NCBI RefSeq assembly: GCF_021440345.1
Contig: NZ_JAKCNS010000019.1
Span: 95,376 to 159,375, forward strand
From: Kluyvera intermedia
GTDB lineage: Bacteria > Pseudomonadota > Gammaproteobacteria > Enterobacterales > Enterobacteriaceae
Direction of reading: 5' to 3'
DNA: 64,000 nucleotides
Below are positions 8,046 to 23,433 of this stretch, piece by piece; position 1 is the stretch's first letter, and every line of letters begins with the position of its first letter. The notes beneath the pieces are model-generated. The model had not been told where the DNA came from. It ran no database searches and worked only from the letters and a program-made list of their open reading frames with translations. Position numbers and translations under genes: made by a program.

Positions 8046-10487
8046 TTACTCAGCGGCGTTTTTCTTCGCCGCACGTTTTGCTTTCGTGGCTGCCGCAATT
8101 TTCTGCGTTTTCGCCGATGGCTTTTTGGCTTTCCGCGCGTCTTTCTTCGCCGCTTTCGGCTTCTGCTTTTTCTCGCTACGGAAAGCGCTGTCCGGTTCGA
8201 AATTCACTTTCTTGCCCGCCTGACGACGACGGCCATTGCTCTTACCGGCCGGTGCTTTTTTCGCTTTCTCACGCTCGGTCTTACCGACGTTACGTGGCCC
8301 GCGCTCGCTGGAGATCAGCGAGAAGTCAATTTTACGCTCATCCATGTTGACCGCTTCCACGCGGACTTCAACGCGGTCGCCCAGACGGTAGGTCTGGCCG
8401 CCGGATTCGCCGATCAGGCGCTGGCCAATCTGGTCAAAGCGATAGTAGTCGTTATCCAGCGAAGAGACGTGTACCAGGCCGTCAATGAACAGATCGTCCA
8501 GACGGACAAAGAAGCCAAAGCCGGTGACGCTGGCGATAACGCCTTTAAAGACGTTGCCCACCTGGTCCTGCATAAAGTCGCATTTCAGCCAGTCGGCGAC
8601 GTTGCGCGTCGCTTCATCAGCGCGGCGTTCGGTCATCGAACAGTGCTGACCCAGCTGCAGCATCTCTTCCAGTGAATAGTGGTAGCCGCCGGTTTCAGTG
8701 CTGTTGCCTTTATGGCCCTGCTCTTTTGCCAGCAGATACTTAATGGCGCGGTGCAGCGACAGGTCAGGATAGCGGCGAATTGGCGAAGTGAAGTGCGCGT
8801 ATGACTGCAGCGCCAGGCCGAAGTGACCGCGGTTTTCCGGATCGTAAATCGCCTGCTTCATCGAACGCAACAGCATGGTTTGCAGCATCTCGGCGTCTGG
8901 TCTGTCCGCCACCGATTCCAGCAGTTCAGCATAGTCGCGCGGCTCAGGCTTGTTGCCGCCTGGCAGTTCAAGACCCAGCTCGGACAGCACCGAACGGAAG
9001 GCGGTAATCGCTTCGGTCGTCGGCTTGTCGTGAATACGGAACAGCGCGGGTTCGTTGGCTTTCTCAACGAAACGTGCCGCCGAGATATTCGCCAGGATCA
9101 TGCACTCTTCAATCAGCTTGTGCGCATCGTTACGTTGGGTCTGTTCGATACGCTCAATGCGGCGATCGGCGTTAAAGATAAACTTCGCCTCTTCGCTTTC
9201 AAACGAGATCCCGCCGCGCTCGGCGCGCGCCTGATCCAGCACCTTGTAAAGGTTGTGCAGTTCTTCAATATGTTTAACCAACGGCGCGTACTGTTCACGC
9301 AGCTCCTGGTCGCCCTGCAGCATGTGCCAGACCTTGGTGTAGGTCAGGCGCGCATGCGAGCTCATCACCGCTTCGTAGAATTTGAAGCCGGTTAAGCGCC
9401 CTTTGGTCGAGACGGTCATTTCGCAAACCATACACAGGCGATCAACCTGCGGGTTCAGCGAGCACAATCCGTTAGAGAGTACTTCCGGCAACATAGGAAC
9501 AACCTGCGTTGGGAAGTATACGGAAGTACCGCGGTTGCGGGCTTCACCATCCAGCGGAGTTGGCGGACGCACATAGTAGCTCACGTCGGCAATAGCCACC
9601 CACAGGCGCCAGCCGCCGCCGCGTTTTTTCTCGCAGTAGACCGCATCATCGAAGTCACGGGCATCTTCGCCATCGATAGTCACCAGCGGCAAATCACGCA
9701 GGTCAACGCGGCCGATTTTCGCTTCTTCCGGCACCTGCTCTTTGAGCCCTGCCACCTGCGCTTCAACCGCTGGCGGCCAGACGTGAGGGATTTCATGAGT
9801 GCGCAGCGCCATTTCAACGGCCATGCCGGTACCCATATTTTCGCCCAGGACTTCAACGATTTTACCGATAGCTTTCGTGCGACGGGTTGGGCGCTGGGTC
9901 AGTTCAACCACTACCACAAAGCCCATGCGCGCGCCCATCAGCGACTCAGGCGGGATGAGAATATCAAAGCTCAGACGGCTATCGTCCGGCACCACAAAGC
10001 CAACGCCGGCGTCGGTAAAGTAGCGGCCGACAATCTGCGCATTGCGCGGTACCAGTACGCGGACAATACGCGCTTCGCGGCGGCCTTTACGATCGGCGCC
10101 CAGCGGCTGTGCCAGCACTTCATCGCCGTGCATGCACATCTTCATCTGCTCGCTCGACAGATACAGGTCGTCTTTACGGCCTTCCACGCGCAGGAAGCCA
10201 AAGCCATCGCGATGGCCAATAACCATGCCCTTCAGCAGGTCGAGACGTTCCGGCAGCGCGTAGCACTGACGGCGGGTAAAGACTAACTGCCCGTCGCGCT
10301 CCATGGCGCGCAGGCGACGGCGCAGAGCTTCAATTTGCTCTTCGCCTTCAATATTCAGCTCAACGGCCAACTCTTCACGGTTTGCCGGTTTTTCGCGTTT
10401 TGTTAAGTGTTCAAGGATGAATTCCCGGCTCGGGATAGGGTTGGCGTACTTTTCTGTTTCACGTTCCAGGAAAGGATCTTTTGACAT
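8046..10487 (-). CDS. rnr: exoribonuclease R
   Basis: At 813 residues it has the length of E. coli RNase R. In order there are an N-terminal helix-turn-helix (about 22-85), cold-shock domains (about 85-230), the RNB catalytic domain with [13 protein letters not shown] carrying Asp272, Asp278, Asp280 and Asp281, an S1 domain (about 640-725), and a long Lys-rich tail. It is a processive 3'-5' exonuclease that unwinds structured RNA and works in rRNA quality control and trans-translation. It follows nsrR by 41 bases. Nothing is missing from the active site. Confidence 0.98.
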   Translation of the reverse strand: MSKDPFLERETEKYANPIPSREFILEHLTKREKPANREELAVELNIEGEEQIEALRRRLRAMERDGQLVFTRRQCYALPERLDLLKGMVIGHRDGFGFLRVEGRKDDLYLSSEQMKMCMHGDEVLAQPLGADRKGRREARIVRVLVPRNAQIVGRYFTDAGVGFVVPDDSRLSFDILIPPESLMGARMGFVVVVELTQRPTRRTKAIGKIVEVLGENMGTGMAVEMALRTHEIPHVWPPAVEAQVAGLKEQVPEEAKIGRVDLRDLPLVTIDGEDARDFDDAVYCEKKRGGGWRLWVAIADVSYYVRPPTPLDGEARNRGTSVYFPTQVVPMLPEVLSNGLCSLNPQVDRLCMVCEMTVSTKGRLTGFKFYEAVMSSHARLTYTKVWHMLQGDQELREQYAPLVKHIEELHNLYKVLDQARAERGGISFESEEAKFIFNADRRIERIEQTQRNDAHKLIEECMILANISAARFVEKANEPALFRIHDKPTTEAITAFRSVLSELGLELPGGNKPEPRDYAELLESVADRPDAEMLQTMLLRSMKQAIYDPENRGHFGLALQSYAHFTSPIRRYPDLSLHRAIKYLLAKEQGHKGNSTETGGYHYSLEEMLQLGQHCSMTERRADEATRNVADWLKCDFMQDQVGNVFKGVIASVTGFGFFVRLDDLFIDGLVHVSSLDNDYYRFDQIGQRLIGESGGQTYRLGDRVEVRVEAVNMDERKIDFSLISSERGPRNVGKTEREKAKKAPAGKSNGRRRQAGKKVNFEPDSAFRSEKKQKPKAAKKDARKAKKPSAKTQKIAAATKAKRAAKKNAAE

Positions 10488-10528
10488 GTCGGTTCCTCCG
10501 TCATCATCGCTGCCGGCGGTAGTAATAA

Positions 10529-10954
10529 TTACTCCACCAGCAATAATTTATAAAGCGGTTGATTCTTATCAACCAAATCAGCCAGTGTGTAGTTATCCAG
10601 TTCCTTGAGAAAACTTTGCACGGCTTGAGAAAGTGCCTGTTTCAAACGACAGGCTGGCGTTATATGGCAAAACTCGCTGCTGCAGTTCACCAGTGTTAAC
10701 GGTTCAAGCTCACGAACCACATCGCCCACGCGGACATCTTTTGCCGGTTTGCCCAGCCTGATGCCGCCGTTCTTGCCTCGTACCGCCATCACATATCCGG
10801 CACGACTCAGTTGGTTGATGATTTTAACCATATGGTTACGCGACACGCCGTAGACCTCGGTCACCTCCGAGATACTGGTCATCTTGCCTTCCGGCAGCGA
10901 CGCCATATAAATCAGCGCGCGTAATCCATAATCGGTAAAACTTGTTAACTGCAC
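10529..10954 (-). CDS. nsrR: nitric oxide-sensing repressor NsrR (Rrf2 family)
   Basis: The 141-residue protein starts [20 protein letters not shown], with a winged helix-turn-helix in the first 80 residues. The cluster-binding cysteines are Cys91, Cys96 and Cys102 in [13 protein letters not shown]. Its Fe-S cluster is nitrosylated by NO, which releases DNA and relieves repression of NO-detoxifying genes such as hmp and ytfE. It leads the operon with rnr, the LacA-like gene and rlmB. The purA gene lies upstream behind a REP-type hairpin. Confidence 0.96.
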   Translation of the reverse strand: MQLTSFTDYGLRALIYMASLPEGKMTSISEVTEVYGVSRNHMVKIINQLSRAGYVMAVRGKNGGIRLGKPAKDVRVGDVVRELEPLTLVNCSSEFCHITPACRLKQALSQAVQSFLKELDNYTLADLVDKNQPLYKLLLVE

Positions 10955-11088
10955 ATCAACCTCAGGGAAATGGGGAGTAAAAGAGTAAGCTTGTTGATAT
11001 TAATTATATTGATGATAAACCAGCCAGCCGCTGAGCCGCTAATTTATTTCATGACGGGAAGGAAAAAAGCGAGGGTATAAAGCACGAT

Positions 11089-11126
11089 TAAGCCGGATAG
11101 CAACGCCAGGCGTCTTATCCGGCTTA
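11089..11126 (-). repeat. REP/PU-type palindrome between purA and nsrR
   Basis: An outer 11-bp stem (TAAGCCGGATA/TATCCGGCTTA) encloses an inner 5-bp stem (ACGCC/GGCGT) with flanking bulges. This is the layout of enterobacterial repetitive extragenic palindromes (GCCGGAT...ATCCGGC). It lies 57 bases after the purA stop and may protect or end the purA message. Only one unit is present. Confidence 0.7.
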
Positions 11127-11183
11127 CAGAGTCAGGAGACCTGACAAGTGCAGCGCCATCACGCGCTGCACCAGAGCCACGAA

Positions 11184-12781
<1,598 letters not shown>

Positions 12782-12854
12782 TATTCATCCCCGTGATATG
12801 CCCGTCATCATTCGTGCCGCAATTTTTGCCAGCACAGCACGAATGATGACGGAC

Positions 12855-12896
12855 ATAAAAAGAAAACCACCGGCTCCCAAAGGAGGCGGTGGTTTT
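12855..12896 (-). terminator. terminator after hflC
   Basis: Arms of 15 bases (12863-12877 and 12882-12896, one mismatch) with a 4-base loop are followed on the minus strand by TTTTCTTTTTAT. It lies 19 bases after the hflC stop. Confidence 0.88.
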
Positions 12897-12914
12897 GGTC
12901 ATACATTAGCGCAA

Positions 12915-13919
12915 TTAGCGCGTGGTGGTACCCGGTGTCTTCATGTAGCGGAAGAAATCGCTATCCGGGCTAAGCACCATCACATCCTGGTTGCTGTCGA
13001 AGCTGGCTTCGTACGCACGCAGGCTACGGATAAAGGCATAGAAGTCCGGATCCTGGCTGAATGCATCGGCAAACAGCTTAGCCGCTTCTGCATCACCTTC
13101 ACCGCGCATGATACGACCCTGACGTTCTGCTTCTGCCAGCGTCTTCGTCACTTCATAGTCGGCGGTAGCGCGCAGTTTTTCTGCCTCTTCCTGACCTTGT
13201 GAACGGTGACGACGGGCAACGGCTTCACGCTCGGCGCGCATACGGTTGTAAATAGCTTCAGAAACCTCAGCCGGCAGGTTGATCTGCTTGATACGCACAT
13301 CGACCACTTCAATCCCTAACGCCGCCATACTGTTCGGGTTAATGGTTGGCCCTTTGATGTTAGCCTGCTGCTCTACGCGCTCTGCGGCTTCCGCAATGGC
13401 GCTATCCGCCGCTGGGGTAGCAACTTCATCGTCTGCGCCGGAAGAACCGGAGTTCAGAGCATCACGAACTTCCAGCGTCAAACGGCCGCGGGAGTCGGTC
13501 ACGATGTCTTTCACGTCCAGACGACCAATTTCAGAACGCAGACGGTCAGAGAACTTACGTTTCAGCAGCACTTCGGCCTGGGAGATGTCACCACCGCCGG
13601 TTGCCAGGAAGTAACGGCTGAAATCGCTGATACGCCACTTGATATAGGAGTCGACGATCAGGTCTTTCTTCTCTTTGGTCACGAAGCGATCGGCCTGGTT
13701 ATCCATAGTCTGGATACGGGCATCAAGCATTTTAACCGACTGAATAAATGGAACCTTAAAGTGCAGACCTGGTTCATAAATCAACGGTTTCTTATCGCCA
13801 TCACGCACGACGCTGCTGAACTGGAATTTAATCCCGCGCTCGCCTTCTTTAACCACAAAAATAGAGGTGTAAAGCACTACCAGCGCGATGATGATAATCG
13901 CGATAACTGACTTACGCAT
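12915..13919 (-). CDS. hflC: HflC, subunit of the FtsH regulator complex
   Basis: The 334-residue SPFH/stomatin-family protein has one N-terminal membrane helix (about 4-24, VIAIIIIALVVLYTSIFVV). A large periplasmic SPFH domain follows, then a charged coiled coil (ERQGRIMRGEGDAEAAK region). With HflK it forms a cage in the inner membrane that surrounds FtsH and limits degradation of membrane proteins and phage lambda CII. Only 2 bases separate it from hflK, so the subunits are likely made in a fixed ratio. The length equals that of E. coli HflC. Confidence 0.97.
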   Translation of the reverse strand: MRKSVIAIIIIALVVLYTSIFVVKEGERGIKFQFSSVVRDGDKKPLIYEPGLHFKVPFIQSVKMLDARIQTMDNQADRFVTKEKKDLIVDSYIKWRISDFSRYFLATGGGDISQAEVLLKRKFSDRLRSEIGRLDVKDIVTDSRGRLTLEVRDALNSGSSGADDEVATPAADSAIAEAAERVEQQANIKGPTINPNSMAALGIEVVDVRIKQINLPAEVSEAIYNRMRAEREAVARRHRSQGQEEAEKLRATADYEVTKTLAEAERQGRIMRGEGDAEAAKLFADAFSQDPDFYAFIRSLRAYEASFDSNQDVMVLSPDSDFFRYMKTPGTTTR

Positions 13920-13921
13920 CG

Positions 13922-15178
13922 TTATTCCCCCTGACGCTGGTAATCGTTACGCTGCGCGTTAGCACGGCGTTGGTCCATGATATTGCCCTGAGTGGCAGAC
14001 GACGTGTTGCTTGCGCTGCTGCTGGATGAGGACGCAGGCGGCAGGCGCAACAGGTTGTTCGCACCACTGCTATCGCTCTTTGCTGCAGGGGCGTTACCGC
14101 CTTTGAGCATTTGATCCAGCGGCAGAACCATCAGGTTGCTATTTTTGTTGTCGCTAACCAGCACTTTGCGAGTATGGCTCAACACTTTTTCCATGGTTTC
14201 GATATACAGACGCTCGCGGGTAATCTGCGGTGCGGCTTTATATTCAGGCAGGATCTTCTCGAAACGAGCCACTTCACCCTGCGCTTCCAGCACGGTTTGG
14301 GTCTTATACGCACGCGCTTCTTCCAGAATACGCTGTGCCTGACCGTTTGCACGCGGCTGTACTTCGTTGGTGTATGCTTCTGCTTCACGGATGTACTGCT
14401 GCTCGTTTTCACGTGCGGCAATCGCATCATCAAATGCGGCCTTCACCTCTTCCGGCGGACGAGCGGCCTGGAAGTTGACGTCCAGCAGGGTAATACCCAT
14501 GTTGTACGGACGAATGGTCTCTTCCAGCTCACGCTGGGTATCGCTACGAATAACGGTACGACCTTCGGTCAGGATGCGGTCCATGGTGTATTTACCGATA
14601 ACGCCGCGCAGCGCGCTGTCGGTGGCCTGGCGCAGACTGTCGTCAGCACTGGTCACGCTAAACAGGTAGCGGCGAGGATCGGTGATACGGTACTGCACGT
14701 TCATTTCAACGCGTACGACGTTTTCGTCGGAGGTCAGCATCACGCCGGATGCGGCCAATTCACGCACGGCTTCAACGTTCACCGGCGTCACTTCGTCGAT
14801 AAACGTTGGTTTCCAGTTCAGACCTGGCTCAACCAGATGGCTGAACTGACCAAAACGTGTTACCACGCCGCGCTCGGCTTCTTTAATGGTATAGAAACCA
14901 CTGGCTGCCCAGATAACGACGACAGCAGCGGCTGCGATACCAACAATGCGACCGCCAATCGGTGCACGAGGCCCCTGAGTCGAATTGCCGGAGCCACCTT
15001 TACCGCCCCCAAAACCGCCAAGCTTTTTGCTCAGCTTACGGAAGATATCATCCAAATCCGGCGGCCCCTGATCGCGACCGCCTTTATTTCCATTTCCCCC
15101 GGAGTTGCCGCCTTGATTATTGCTGCTCCCCCACGGGTCGCGGTCTTGTCCGTTATTACCGGGCTGATTCCACGCCAT
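13922..15178 (-). CDS. hflK: HflK, subunit of the FtsH regulator complex
   Basis: The 418-residue partner of HflC has a long cytoplasmic Gly/Asn-rich N-terminus (MAWNQPGNNGQDRDPWGSS...), a membrane helix at about 78-98 (VGIAAAAVVVIWAASGFYTI), an SPFH domain, and a coiled-coil region. The C-terminal tail is rich in Ser and Asn. HflK and HflC together modulate the FtsH protease. The gene lies between hflX (156 bases upstream) and hflC (2 bases downstream), the standard order. Confidence 0.97.
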   Translation of the reverse strand: MAWNQPGNNGQDRDPWGSSNNQGGNSGGNGNKGGRDQGPPDLDDIFRKLSKKLGGFGGGKGGSGNSTQGPRAPIGGRIVGIAAAAVVVIWAASGFYTIKEAERGVVTRFGQFSHLVEPGLNWKPTFIDEVTPVNVEAVRELAASGVMLTSDENVVRVEMNVQYRITDPRRYLFSVTSADDSLRQATDSALRGVIGKYTMDRILTEGRTVIRSDTQRELEETIRPYNMGITLLDVNFQAARPPEEVKAAFDDAIAARENEQQYIREAEAYTNEVQPRANGQAQRILEEARAYKTQTVLEAQGEVARFEKILPEYKAAPQITRERLYIETMEKVLSHTRKVLVSDNKNSNLMVLPLDQMLKGGNAPAAKSDSSGANNLLRLPPASSSSSSASNTSSATQGNIMDQRRANAQRNDYQRQGE

Positions 15179-15334
15179 GTTTATGCTCCATATTTGTTAT
15201 GCGGTGATATACCTTTTCCCAGTTCAGGTCTTTTCGCTGTTAACCGCGACTCCATCCTGGTTGTCGCCGTCGCGTTGAGGCGACCTGAACCGCTGGGTGC
15301 CCAAAGGGCTATTGTTTTCAGGCAAGCTGCACGG

Positions 15335-16615
15335 TCAGACGACGTAGTCTGTCAGTGTCGGTTCTTGTTTACAGAGGCGACGCCAGTCGACAATCGGCAT
15401 ACGAACCTGCAATTTGACGCAGCCGTCGTCCTCCATCCACTCTTTTTCGATTGCCTGAAGCTGATAAAAGCGACTACGCAAACGCCCTTCCTTTGGAGGT
15501 AAACGCAGCGTGTGCTGCGCGACTTCGCCGGAGAGCAGTTCCGTCAACGCCTGAAAAAGGAGTGGTACCCCTACTCCGGTTTGTGCAGACAGCCACACCC
15601 GAATAGGTTTGTTCTCTTCATCTCTGTCGATACGCGGTTCAAACTCATCGAGCATATCGATTTTGTTCATCACCAGTAGAGTCGGGATCTCGTGCGCGTC
15701 GATCTCTTCAAGTACCGTATCAACCGCATCGATATTTTCCTGCACGCGAACATCTGCTGCATCGATAATATGGAGCAACAGCGTGGCTTCGCGGGTTTCC
15801 TGCAATGTGGCTTTAAACGCCGCCACAAGGTCATGCGGCAGATGGCGGATAAAACCTACGGTATCGGCTAATACCGTTTCACCAACATCCGCGACATCAA
15901 TACGACGCAGGGTCGGATCGAGGGTGGCGAACAGTTGATCGGCGGCGTACACCTCCGCCTCTGTCAGGTGGTTAAACAGCGTCGATTTCCCGGCGTTGGT
16001 GTACCCCACCAGCGATACCGTCGGAACATCAGCTTTGACGCGCGAACGGCGTCCTTGCTCACGCTGTTTGGCAACCCTTTCGATACGGGAAAGGATTTGC
16101 ATGATGCGATTACGCAGCAAACGACGGTCAGTTTCGAGCTGGGTTTCACCCGGGCCGCGCAAACCGATTCCGCCTTTTTGTCTTTCAAGGTGCGTCCAGC
16201 CGCGTACCAGGCGGGTAGCCAGGTGGCGCAGCTGCGCGAGCTCAACTTGCAGCTTCCCTTCATGGGTACGCGCACGTTGGGCAAAAATATCTAAAATCAG
16301 ACCCGTACGGTCAATAACCCGGCATTCACACAAACGCTCAAGGTTACGTTCCTGCGCGGGGCTAAGTGCATGATCAAACAGCACAACGGAAGCGCCTGTC
16401 GCTTTTACGGCTTCCGCAATTTCGACAGCCTTACCTTCACCAACAAAATATTTTGGGTGCGGGGCTTTACGGCTACCGGTAATCACCTGCAATGCTTCGA
16501 CACCAGCAGAAGAGACCAGAGATTCAAACTCCTGGAGGTCTTCCATGTCTTTGTCTTGCGTAAAATAGATGTGTACCAGCACCGCCTGCTCACCGGCGTC
16601 ATAACGGTCAAACAA
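15335..16615 (-). CDS. hflX: ribosome-splitting GTPase HflX
   Basis: The 426-residue protein has an N-terminal HflX domain (to about 190, with the conserved [13 protein letters not shown]) and an OBG-type GTPase domain. The P-loop is GYTNAGKS, switch II DTVGF, and the base-specificity motif NKID. HflX binds 70S ribosomes at the E site, splits them after heat stress, and contributes to antibiotic tolerance in some bacteria. It is 197 bases after hfq, and an ERIC repeat fills most of that gap, which is not the case in E. coli. Confidence 0.97.
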   Translation of the reverse strand: MFDRYDAGEQAVLVHIYFTQDKDMEDLQEFESLVSSAGVEALQVITGSRKAPHPKYFVGEGKAVEIAEAVKATGASVVLFDHALSPAQERNLERLCECRVIDRTGLILDIFAQRARTHEGKLQVELAQLRHLATRLVRGWTHLERQKGGIGLRGPGETQLETDRRLLRNRIMQILSRIERVAKQREQGRRSRVKADVPTVSLVGYTNAGKSTLFNHLTEAEVYAADQLFATLDPTLRRIDVADVGETVLADTVGFIRHLPHDLVAAFKATLQETREATLLLHIIDAADVRVQENIDAVDTVLEEIDAHEIPTLLVMNKIDMLDEFEPRIDRDEENKPIRVWLSAQTGVGVPLLFQALTELLSGEVAQHTLRLPPKEGRLRSRFYQLQAIEKEWMEDDGCVKLQVRMPIVDWRRLCKQEPTLTDYVV

Positions 16616-16651
16616 GCGTTATATCTCCTGAAATACCAGCGGGGAACCTAA

Positions 16652-16775
16652 ATGCTCGTCGTCTTTCAAGCCTCAGCTGCGTTGGCTTTCCTCGCTCACC
16701 CCAGTCGTTTACTGACGTAAACTTCTGGGGATTCACTGCGCGCCGTCTTGCTGCAACTTAAAAGTCATAGAGCAT
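16652..16775. repeat. ERIC (enterobacterial repetitive intergenic consensus) element
   Basis: About 124 bases bounded by the inverted ends ATGCTC and GAGCAT contain the central ERIC core, recognisable from CGCTCACCCCAGTCGTTTAC and CTTCTGGGGATTCAC. It fills the transcribed gap between hfq and hflX, so it will be part of the hfq-hflX transcript and can fold into a long imperfect hairpin. Confidence 0.88.
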
Positions 16776-16812
16776 AATCCGGCTCCCCGACATGGATTAA
16801 CAGCCATCAACC

Positions 16813-17130
<318 letters not shown>

Positions 17131-17250
17131 TTATATGCTTATTTGTACTTATACACTTCGTCTTTCAGGCTACGCAGGCGCAACCCGTTCGATTTGCGTA
17201 TGAACCTTACGATTCGAAAATTGCGCACGATACGACTCAATTGTACACAT

Positions 17251-18201
17251 TCAGTCTACACTAGCACCCACTACCTGCATTACCTGGCTAAACGACTGCT
17301 CCGGCTGCTCACTATCTAACCAGTGAACACCTTCCCAACCGCGTAACCACGTCACCTGGCGTTTCGCTAGCTGTCTCGTGGCACAAACTCCTCTATAAAC
17401 CATTTCATCATAAGGAATCTCGCCTTCAAGGTATGACCACATCTGGCGATATCCCACACAACGAATGGAAGGCATATCCGTATGCAAATCTCCACGGGCA
17501 AATAGCGCCCGCACTTCTGCTTCAAAACCTGAAGCTAACATCTGATGAAAACGCTGCTCAATGCGTTGATGGAGCAGTTCACGGCTCGCCGGGGCGATGG
17601 CGAACTGATGCACCTTGTAGGGTAGAGCGTCTCCTGACGTTTGTGTCAGCTCCGTTAAAGTTTTACCCGAAATGAAAAAAACTTCCAGTGCTCGGGAAAG
17701 TCTTTGCGGATCATTTGGATGAATACGCTCAGCGGCGACGGGATCTATCTCCCGCAACTGCTGATGCAGCGCCATCCATCCTTGCTCTGCCGCCTGCTGC
17801 TCAATCCGCGCCCGAACGTCCGGGTCAGCAGAAGGTAGCGGCGATAACCCTTCTAATAACGCTTTGAAATATAACATTGTGCCACCGACCAGCAGGGGGA
17901 TTTTCCCTGCTGCGGTGATTTCCGCCATCTGCGCGAGCGCATCACGACGAAAATCCGCCGCCGAATAGGCCTGCGACGGATCAAGAATATCCAACAACCG
18001 GTGCGGTGCCGCATGCAGCTCTTCCGCAGTCGGCTTGGCGGTACCGATGTCCATCCCTCGATAGATAAGGGCGGAATCAACACTAATCAACTCTACTGGC
18101 AAAACTTTACGTAATTCAATCGCCAGCGCCGTTTTGCCCGAAGCGGTTGGTCCCATTAAAAAAATTGCCTTAGGCAGGCTCGCCTCGGTTACATCACTCA
18201 T
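17251..18201 (-). CDS. miaA: tRNA dimethylallyltransferase
   Basis: The 316-residue enzyme has the P-loop GPTASGKT near residue 17 and the family motifs [18 protein letters not shown] and [12 protein letters not shown]. It adds a dimethylallyl group to A37 of tRNAs reading codons that begin with U, the first step to ms2i6A. Its start overlaps the end of mutL by 8 bases. That coupling and the order mutL-miaA-hfq are as in E. coli. Length and motifs indicate an intact gene. Confidence 0.97.
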   Translation of the reverse strand: MSDVTEASLPKAIFLMGPTASGKTALAIELRKVLPVELISVDSALIYRGMDIGTAKPTAEELHAAPHRLLDILDPSQAYSAADFRRDALAQMAEITAAGKIPLLVGGTMLYFKALLEGLSPLPSADPDVRARIEQQAAEQGWMALHQQLREIDPVAAERIHPNDPQRLSRALEVFFISGKTLTELTQTSGDALPYKVHQFAIAPASRELLHQRIEQRFHQMLASGFEAEVRALFARGDLHTDMPSIRCVGYRQMWSYLEGEIPYDEMVYRGVCATRQLAKRQVTWLRGWEGVHWLDSEQPEQSFSQVMQVVGASVD

Positions 18202-20056
18202 TTCTTAGGGCGTTCATCGCAGAATCTAAATCAACAGGTTGTAACAGGCCGCCCGGTGGTGCTTTGACCAACTGTGGGCAAAGACGTTCAACGTCTGCCA
18301 GCATGGCTATCGCCTGCGCGGTATTCCACTGCGCGTGGTCACTCGCCAGATTGCGGGCTAACCATTGCGCCACATTACCGGCATCGACGTTAGCCTGACC
18401 CACCAGGTAGCCTATCAGTTCAGGAATCAAGATTTGTAAATTTTGTTGTCGTAAGGGTAAAGGCACCGCGCGAATCGTCGCATGTTGCCCTTCCAGCAAT
18501 ATTTCAATACCCAGCGTATTCAACGTAGCCTTCGCGCCTTCCAGCGTTTGCTTTTCGGCCTCAGTCACCTTAAGACGCAATGGAATAAGCAGCGGTTGAG
18601 CGCAAATGGTCGTTTCCCCCGGCGTCAGCTGCGCCTGGCGCAGCCAGCGCTCGGCAACGGGTAACGCCAGCAGGCTTAGTTTGCCACTACGTTCCAGCAG
18701 GGCGCACTCATCGGCAATAATCGCTAGTACGCGGCCGAAACTCTGGCTATGTCCCGCCAGGTTTTCTACCACCGGTTTCGACGGTTCCGTGCGGCTGGCC
18801 GGAGTATCCAGCAGTTGACGGTAGAGCGCCCCCTGCTGTTTTTGGTAGCCGGGCTGTGCATTCGGCCAGCTTGCGCCGCCGCTACTGCCGCTCGAACGAG
18901 GAGCCGCATCAGCGGTAGACTGCTGATAGCGAGGTGCCGCAGGCTCACGCGCCACCGCGGGCTCAGCAAACTGATTGCGTCCGGCGGCGACACGGTTTTC
19001 CGGCAGCGCACGCGGCGCCGGTTCATCCTCTTCTGCCAGCGGCAAAGGTGCGTCCAGCTGTTGCTGCAGCACGCTCAGTACGCCCTGGTAAATAAAATCA
19101 TGCACCAGCCGCGACTGATGGAAACGCACTTCATGCTTGGCCGGGTGGACGTTGACATCCACCTGGTGCGGGTCGATGTCGAGATACAGCACGAACGCCG
19201 GTTGTTGATCCGCACCCAGCTTGTCCTCACACGCCTGACGAATGGCGTGGTTAATCAGCCGGTCGCGCATCATACGCCCGTTCACGTAACAATACTGAAT
19301 TTCCGCCAGCGCCGTAGTGGTGTGTTTCGGATCGGCCACCCAGCCATGCAGCGCCAAATCGCCATGCTGCCACTCAATCGCCAGCGCCTGCTCAAGGAAC
19401 GGCACGCCGCAGATAGCGCCAAGGCGACGCTCTTTCGACGCCCCCTCAGCCACCGCCCGATACTGGCGGATAGCTTTGCCATTGTGGGTCAGGTTGAAGC
19501 TCACATCGAAGCGCGCCAGCGCAATGCGGCGAATGATTTCATCAATGTGGTTAAATTCGGTTTTTTCGGTGCGCATAAACTTGCGCCGCGCCGGGGTGTT
19601 GTAGAACAGATCCAGCACTTCAAGCGTGGTCCCGACCGGGTGCGCCGCAGGTTTGACCGTCACCGCCTGATCGCGGCCTTCGGCATAGGCCTGCCAGGCT
19701 TCCGGCTGTTCCGCCGTCCGCGAGGTCAAGGTCAGACGGGCGACTGAGCTGATACTTGCCAGCGCTTCGCCACGGAAACCCAGGCTGACAATCGCTTCCA
19801 GATCGTCGAGCGAGGCAATTTTACTGGTCGCGTGACGCGCCAGCGCCAGCGCCAGCTCGTCTTTTTTAATCCCGCAACCATTGTCACGAATGCGGATCAG
19901 CTTGGCACCGCCGCGTTCAATATCAATATCAATGCGGGTTGCCCCCGCATCGAGACTGTTCTCCACCAGCTCTTTCACTACCGATGCAGGACGCTCCACC
20001 ACTTCACCCGCAGCAATCTGGTTGGCAAGCTGTGGCGGTAAAACCTGAATCGGCAT
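18194..20056 (-). CDS. mutL: DNA mismatch repair protein MutL
   Basis: The 620-residue protein has the GHKL ATPase domain at the N-terminus: [15 protein letters not shown] (motif I), RDNGCGI (motif II) and [15 protein letters not shown] (motif III). A Pro/Ala/Ser-rich linker (about 345-425) precedes the C-terminal dimerisation domain. MutL links MutS at a mismatch to MutH and UvrD. As in other methyl-directed systems no endonuclease DQHA(x)2E(x)4E motif is seen. It lies 9 bases after amiB. Confidence 0.97.
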   Translation of the reverse strand: MPIQVLPPQLANQIAAGEVVERPASVVKELVENSLDAGATRIDIDIERGGAKLIRIRDNGCGIKKDELALALARHATSKIASLDDLEAIVSLGFRGEALASISSVARLTLTSRTAEQPEAWQAYAEGRDQAVTVKPAAHPVGTTLEVLDLFYNTPARRKFMRTEKTEFNHIDEIIRRIALARFDVSFNLTHNGKAIRQYRAVAEGASKERRLGAICGVPFLEQALAIEWQHGDLALHGWVADPKHTTTALAEIQYCYVNGRMMRDRLINHAIRQACEDKLGADQQPAFVLYLDIDPHQVDVNVHPAKHEVRFHQSRLVHDFIYQGVLSVLQQQLDAPLPLAEEDEPAPRALPENRVAAGRNQFAEPAVAREPAAPRYQQSTADAAPRSSGSSGGASWPNAQPGYQKQQGALYRQLLDTPASRTEPSKPVVENLAGHSQSFGRVLAIIADECALLERSGKLSLLALPVAERWLRQAQLTPGETTICAQPLLIPLRLKVTEAEKQTLEGAKATLNTLGIEILLEGQHATIRAVPLPLRQQNLQILIPELIGYLVGQANVDAGNVAQWLARNLASDHAQWNTAQAIAMLADVERLCPQLVKAPPGGLLQPVDLDSAMNALRNE

Positions 20057-20065
20057 GAAAACTCC

Positions 20066-21436
20066 TTAGTTAACGAGTGTCCGGGTGGATGCTGCAGCGC
20101 TGGCGGTCTGCGACTGTTCGTCATGAGGACCGGATTGTATCGGATGCGCCGTAAAATAGTTACGTAAACCGGTATAAATGGCTTCCGCTATTTTTTGCTG
20201 GTAGTCATCGCTACCCAGCAGGCGTTCTTCGCCGCTGTTACTGATAAAGCCTGTTTCAACGAGGATCGACGGAATATCCGGCGAGCGCAGTACGCCAAGG
20301 CTGGCATGCTCAGGACGACGTTTATGCAAATTACCAACCCGCTGCAGCTGACCGATAACGCTGGTCGCCACATCATACCCTACGCGTTGAGAGTGGCCGA
20401 ACTGCAGATCCAGCACCGCCTGGCTCAGGTAGGGATCCGCCTGGCTGTTGGCCAACACATCACCGGCACCACCCAGCAGTTCGGACTGCTTCTCATGCTG
20501 CTCCAGCCAGCCGGCCATTTCGCTATTAGCACGGCGGTTAGACAGCACCCACACCGAAGCGCCGGTCGCATCGCGGTTTGGTGCCGCATCCGCGTGGATT
20601 GACACCAGGAAATGCGCATTTTGCTTACGCGCAACGTCTGAACGCCCCATCACCGAAATAAAGTAATCGCCGTCGCGGGTCAGTACGCCGCGGAACATCG
20701 GATCGTCGTTCAACAATGCTCTGAGCTTACGCGCAATAGCGATAGTGACGTTTTTCTCCCGCGTGCCACCAGGGCCAATAGCGCCCGGATCCTGCCCACC
20801 ATGACCGGCATCGATAGCGATAATCACTTTATCACCCGGCGCACCGCTCGCACGTGCCGCCGGACGCGGCGTTGGCGTTACGTTGTTAACAATCGCTGGC
20901 TGGCGTTCACGGGTAAAACTGCCGCCGTTGCTATTACTGTTGCTGCTACCGCCGCTAAACGGATTACGCGCAGGCTGGCTCGGTGTTGGAGCAATAACCG
21001 GTGTCTCCACTCGCTTCACCACAACCGGAGGCGGCGGTGGCGGAGGTGGAACATCGGCATTAATGGTGAATACCACCGTATAGTTCGCGCCGTTTTGCTG
21101 TTTCACCGCGCGGGTTTTGCCGTTCTCCGTCAGATCGACCACCAGCCGTAGCGTCTGATCGTCCTTCGGCGTCGCAGAGCGAATGCCTTTTACCAGATTG
21201 TTACCGCTAAAACGCAGCGGTAGCCCCTGAATGACGCCCGTTTGCTTGATATCCAGTATCACGCTACGTTTATCATCCTGGCTGAAGTTATATTCTGGAT
21301 CGCCCATAAAACTAAACGTGATACGCGCCTGCGTTTCACTGTTCGCCACCTGAATATCAGACAAGCTCGCCGCCATTACCGGTGTACAAACCAGCATCAG
21401 CGCGGCTATCAACCACCCTTTTGCGCGAATAATCAT
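20066..21436 (-). CDS. amiB: N-acetylmuramoyl-L-alanine amidase AmiB
   Basis: The 456-residue product has a signal peptide ([22 protein letters not shown]), an AMIN domain (about 24-128) that directs it to the division site, and a zinc amidase_3 domain. Zinc and catalytic residues lie in [16 protein letters not shown] and TREKNV, with HADAAP further on and VETGF near the end. It splits septal peptidoglycan for cell separation when activated by EnvC. Residues 130-137 are eight prolines, a strong elongation factor P site. I chose the ATG at 21436, which has AAGGGA 7 bases upstream, over a longer frame to 21484. Confidence 0.95.
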   Translation of the reverse strand: MIIRAKGWLIAALMLVCTPVMAASLSDIQVANSETQARITFSFMGDPEYNFSQDDKRSVILDIKQTGVIQGLPLRFSGNNLVKGIRSATPKDDQTLRLVVDLTENGKTRAVKQQNGANYTVVFTINADVPPPPPPPPVVVKRVETPVIAPTPSQPARNPFSGGSSNSNSNGGSFTRERQPAIVNNVTPTPRPAARASGAPGDKVIIAIDAGHGGQDPGAIGPGGTREKNVTIAIARKLRALLNDDPMFRGVLTRDGDYFISVMGRSDVARKQNAHFLVSIHADAAPNRDATGASVWVLSNRRANSEMAGWLEQHEKQSELLGGAGDVLANSQADPYLSQAVLDLQFGHSQRVGYDVATSVIGQLQRVGNLHKRRPEHASLGVLRSPDIPSILVETGFISNSGEERLLGSDDYQQKIAEAIYTGLRNYFTAHPIQSGPHDEQSQTASAAASTRTLVN

Positions 21437-21452
21437 CCTGCGATCCCTTAAA

Positions 21453-23431
<1,979 letters not shown>

Positions 23432-23433
<2 letters not shown>

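Noticed and set aside
14111..15502. 463-codon plus-strand frame opposite hflK and hflX
   Set aside because: It is a shadow of hflK and the hflX 3' end, with low-complexity, non-homologous sequence.
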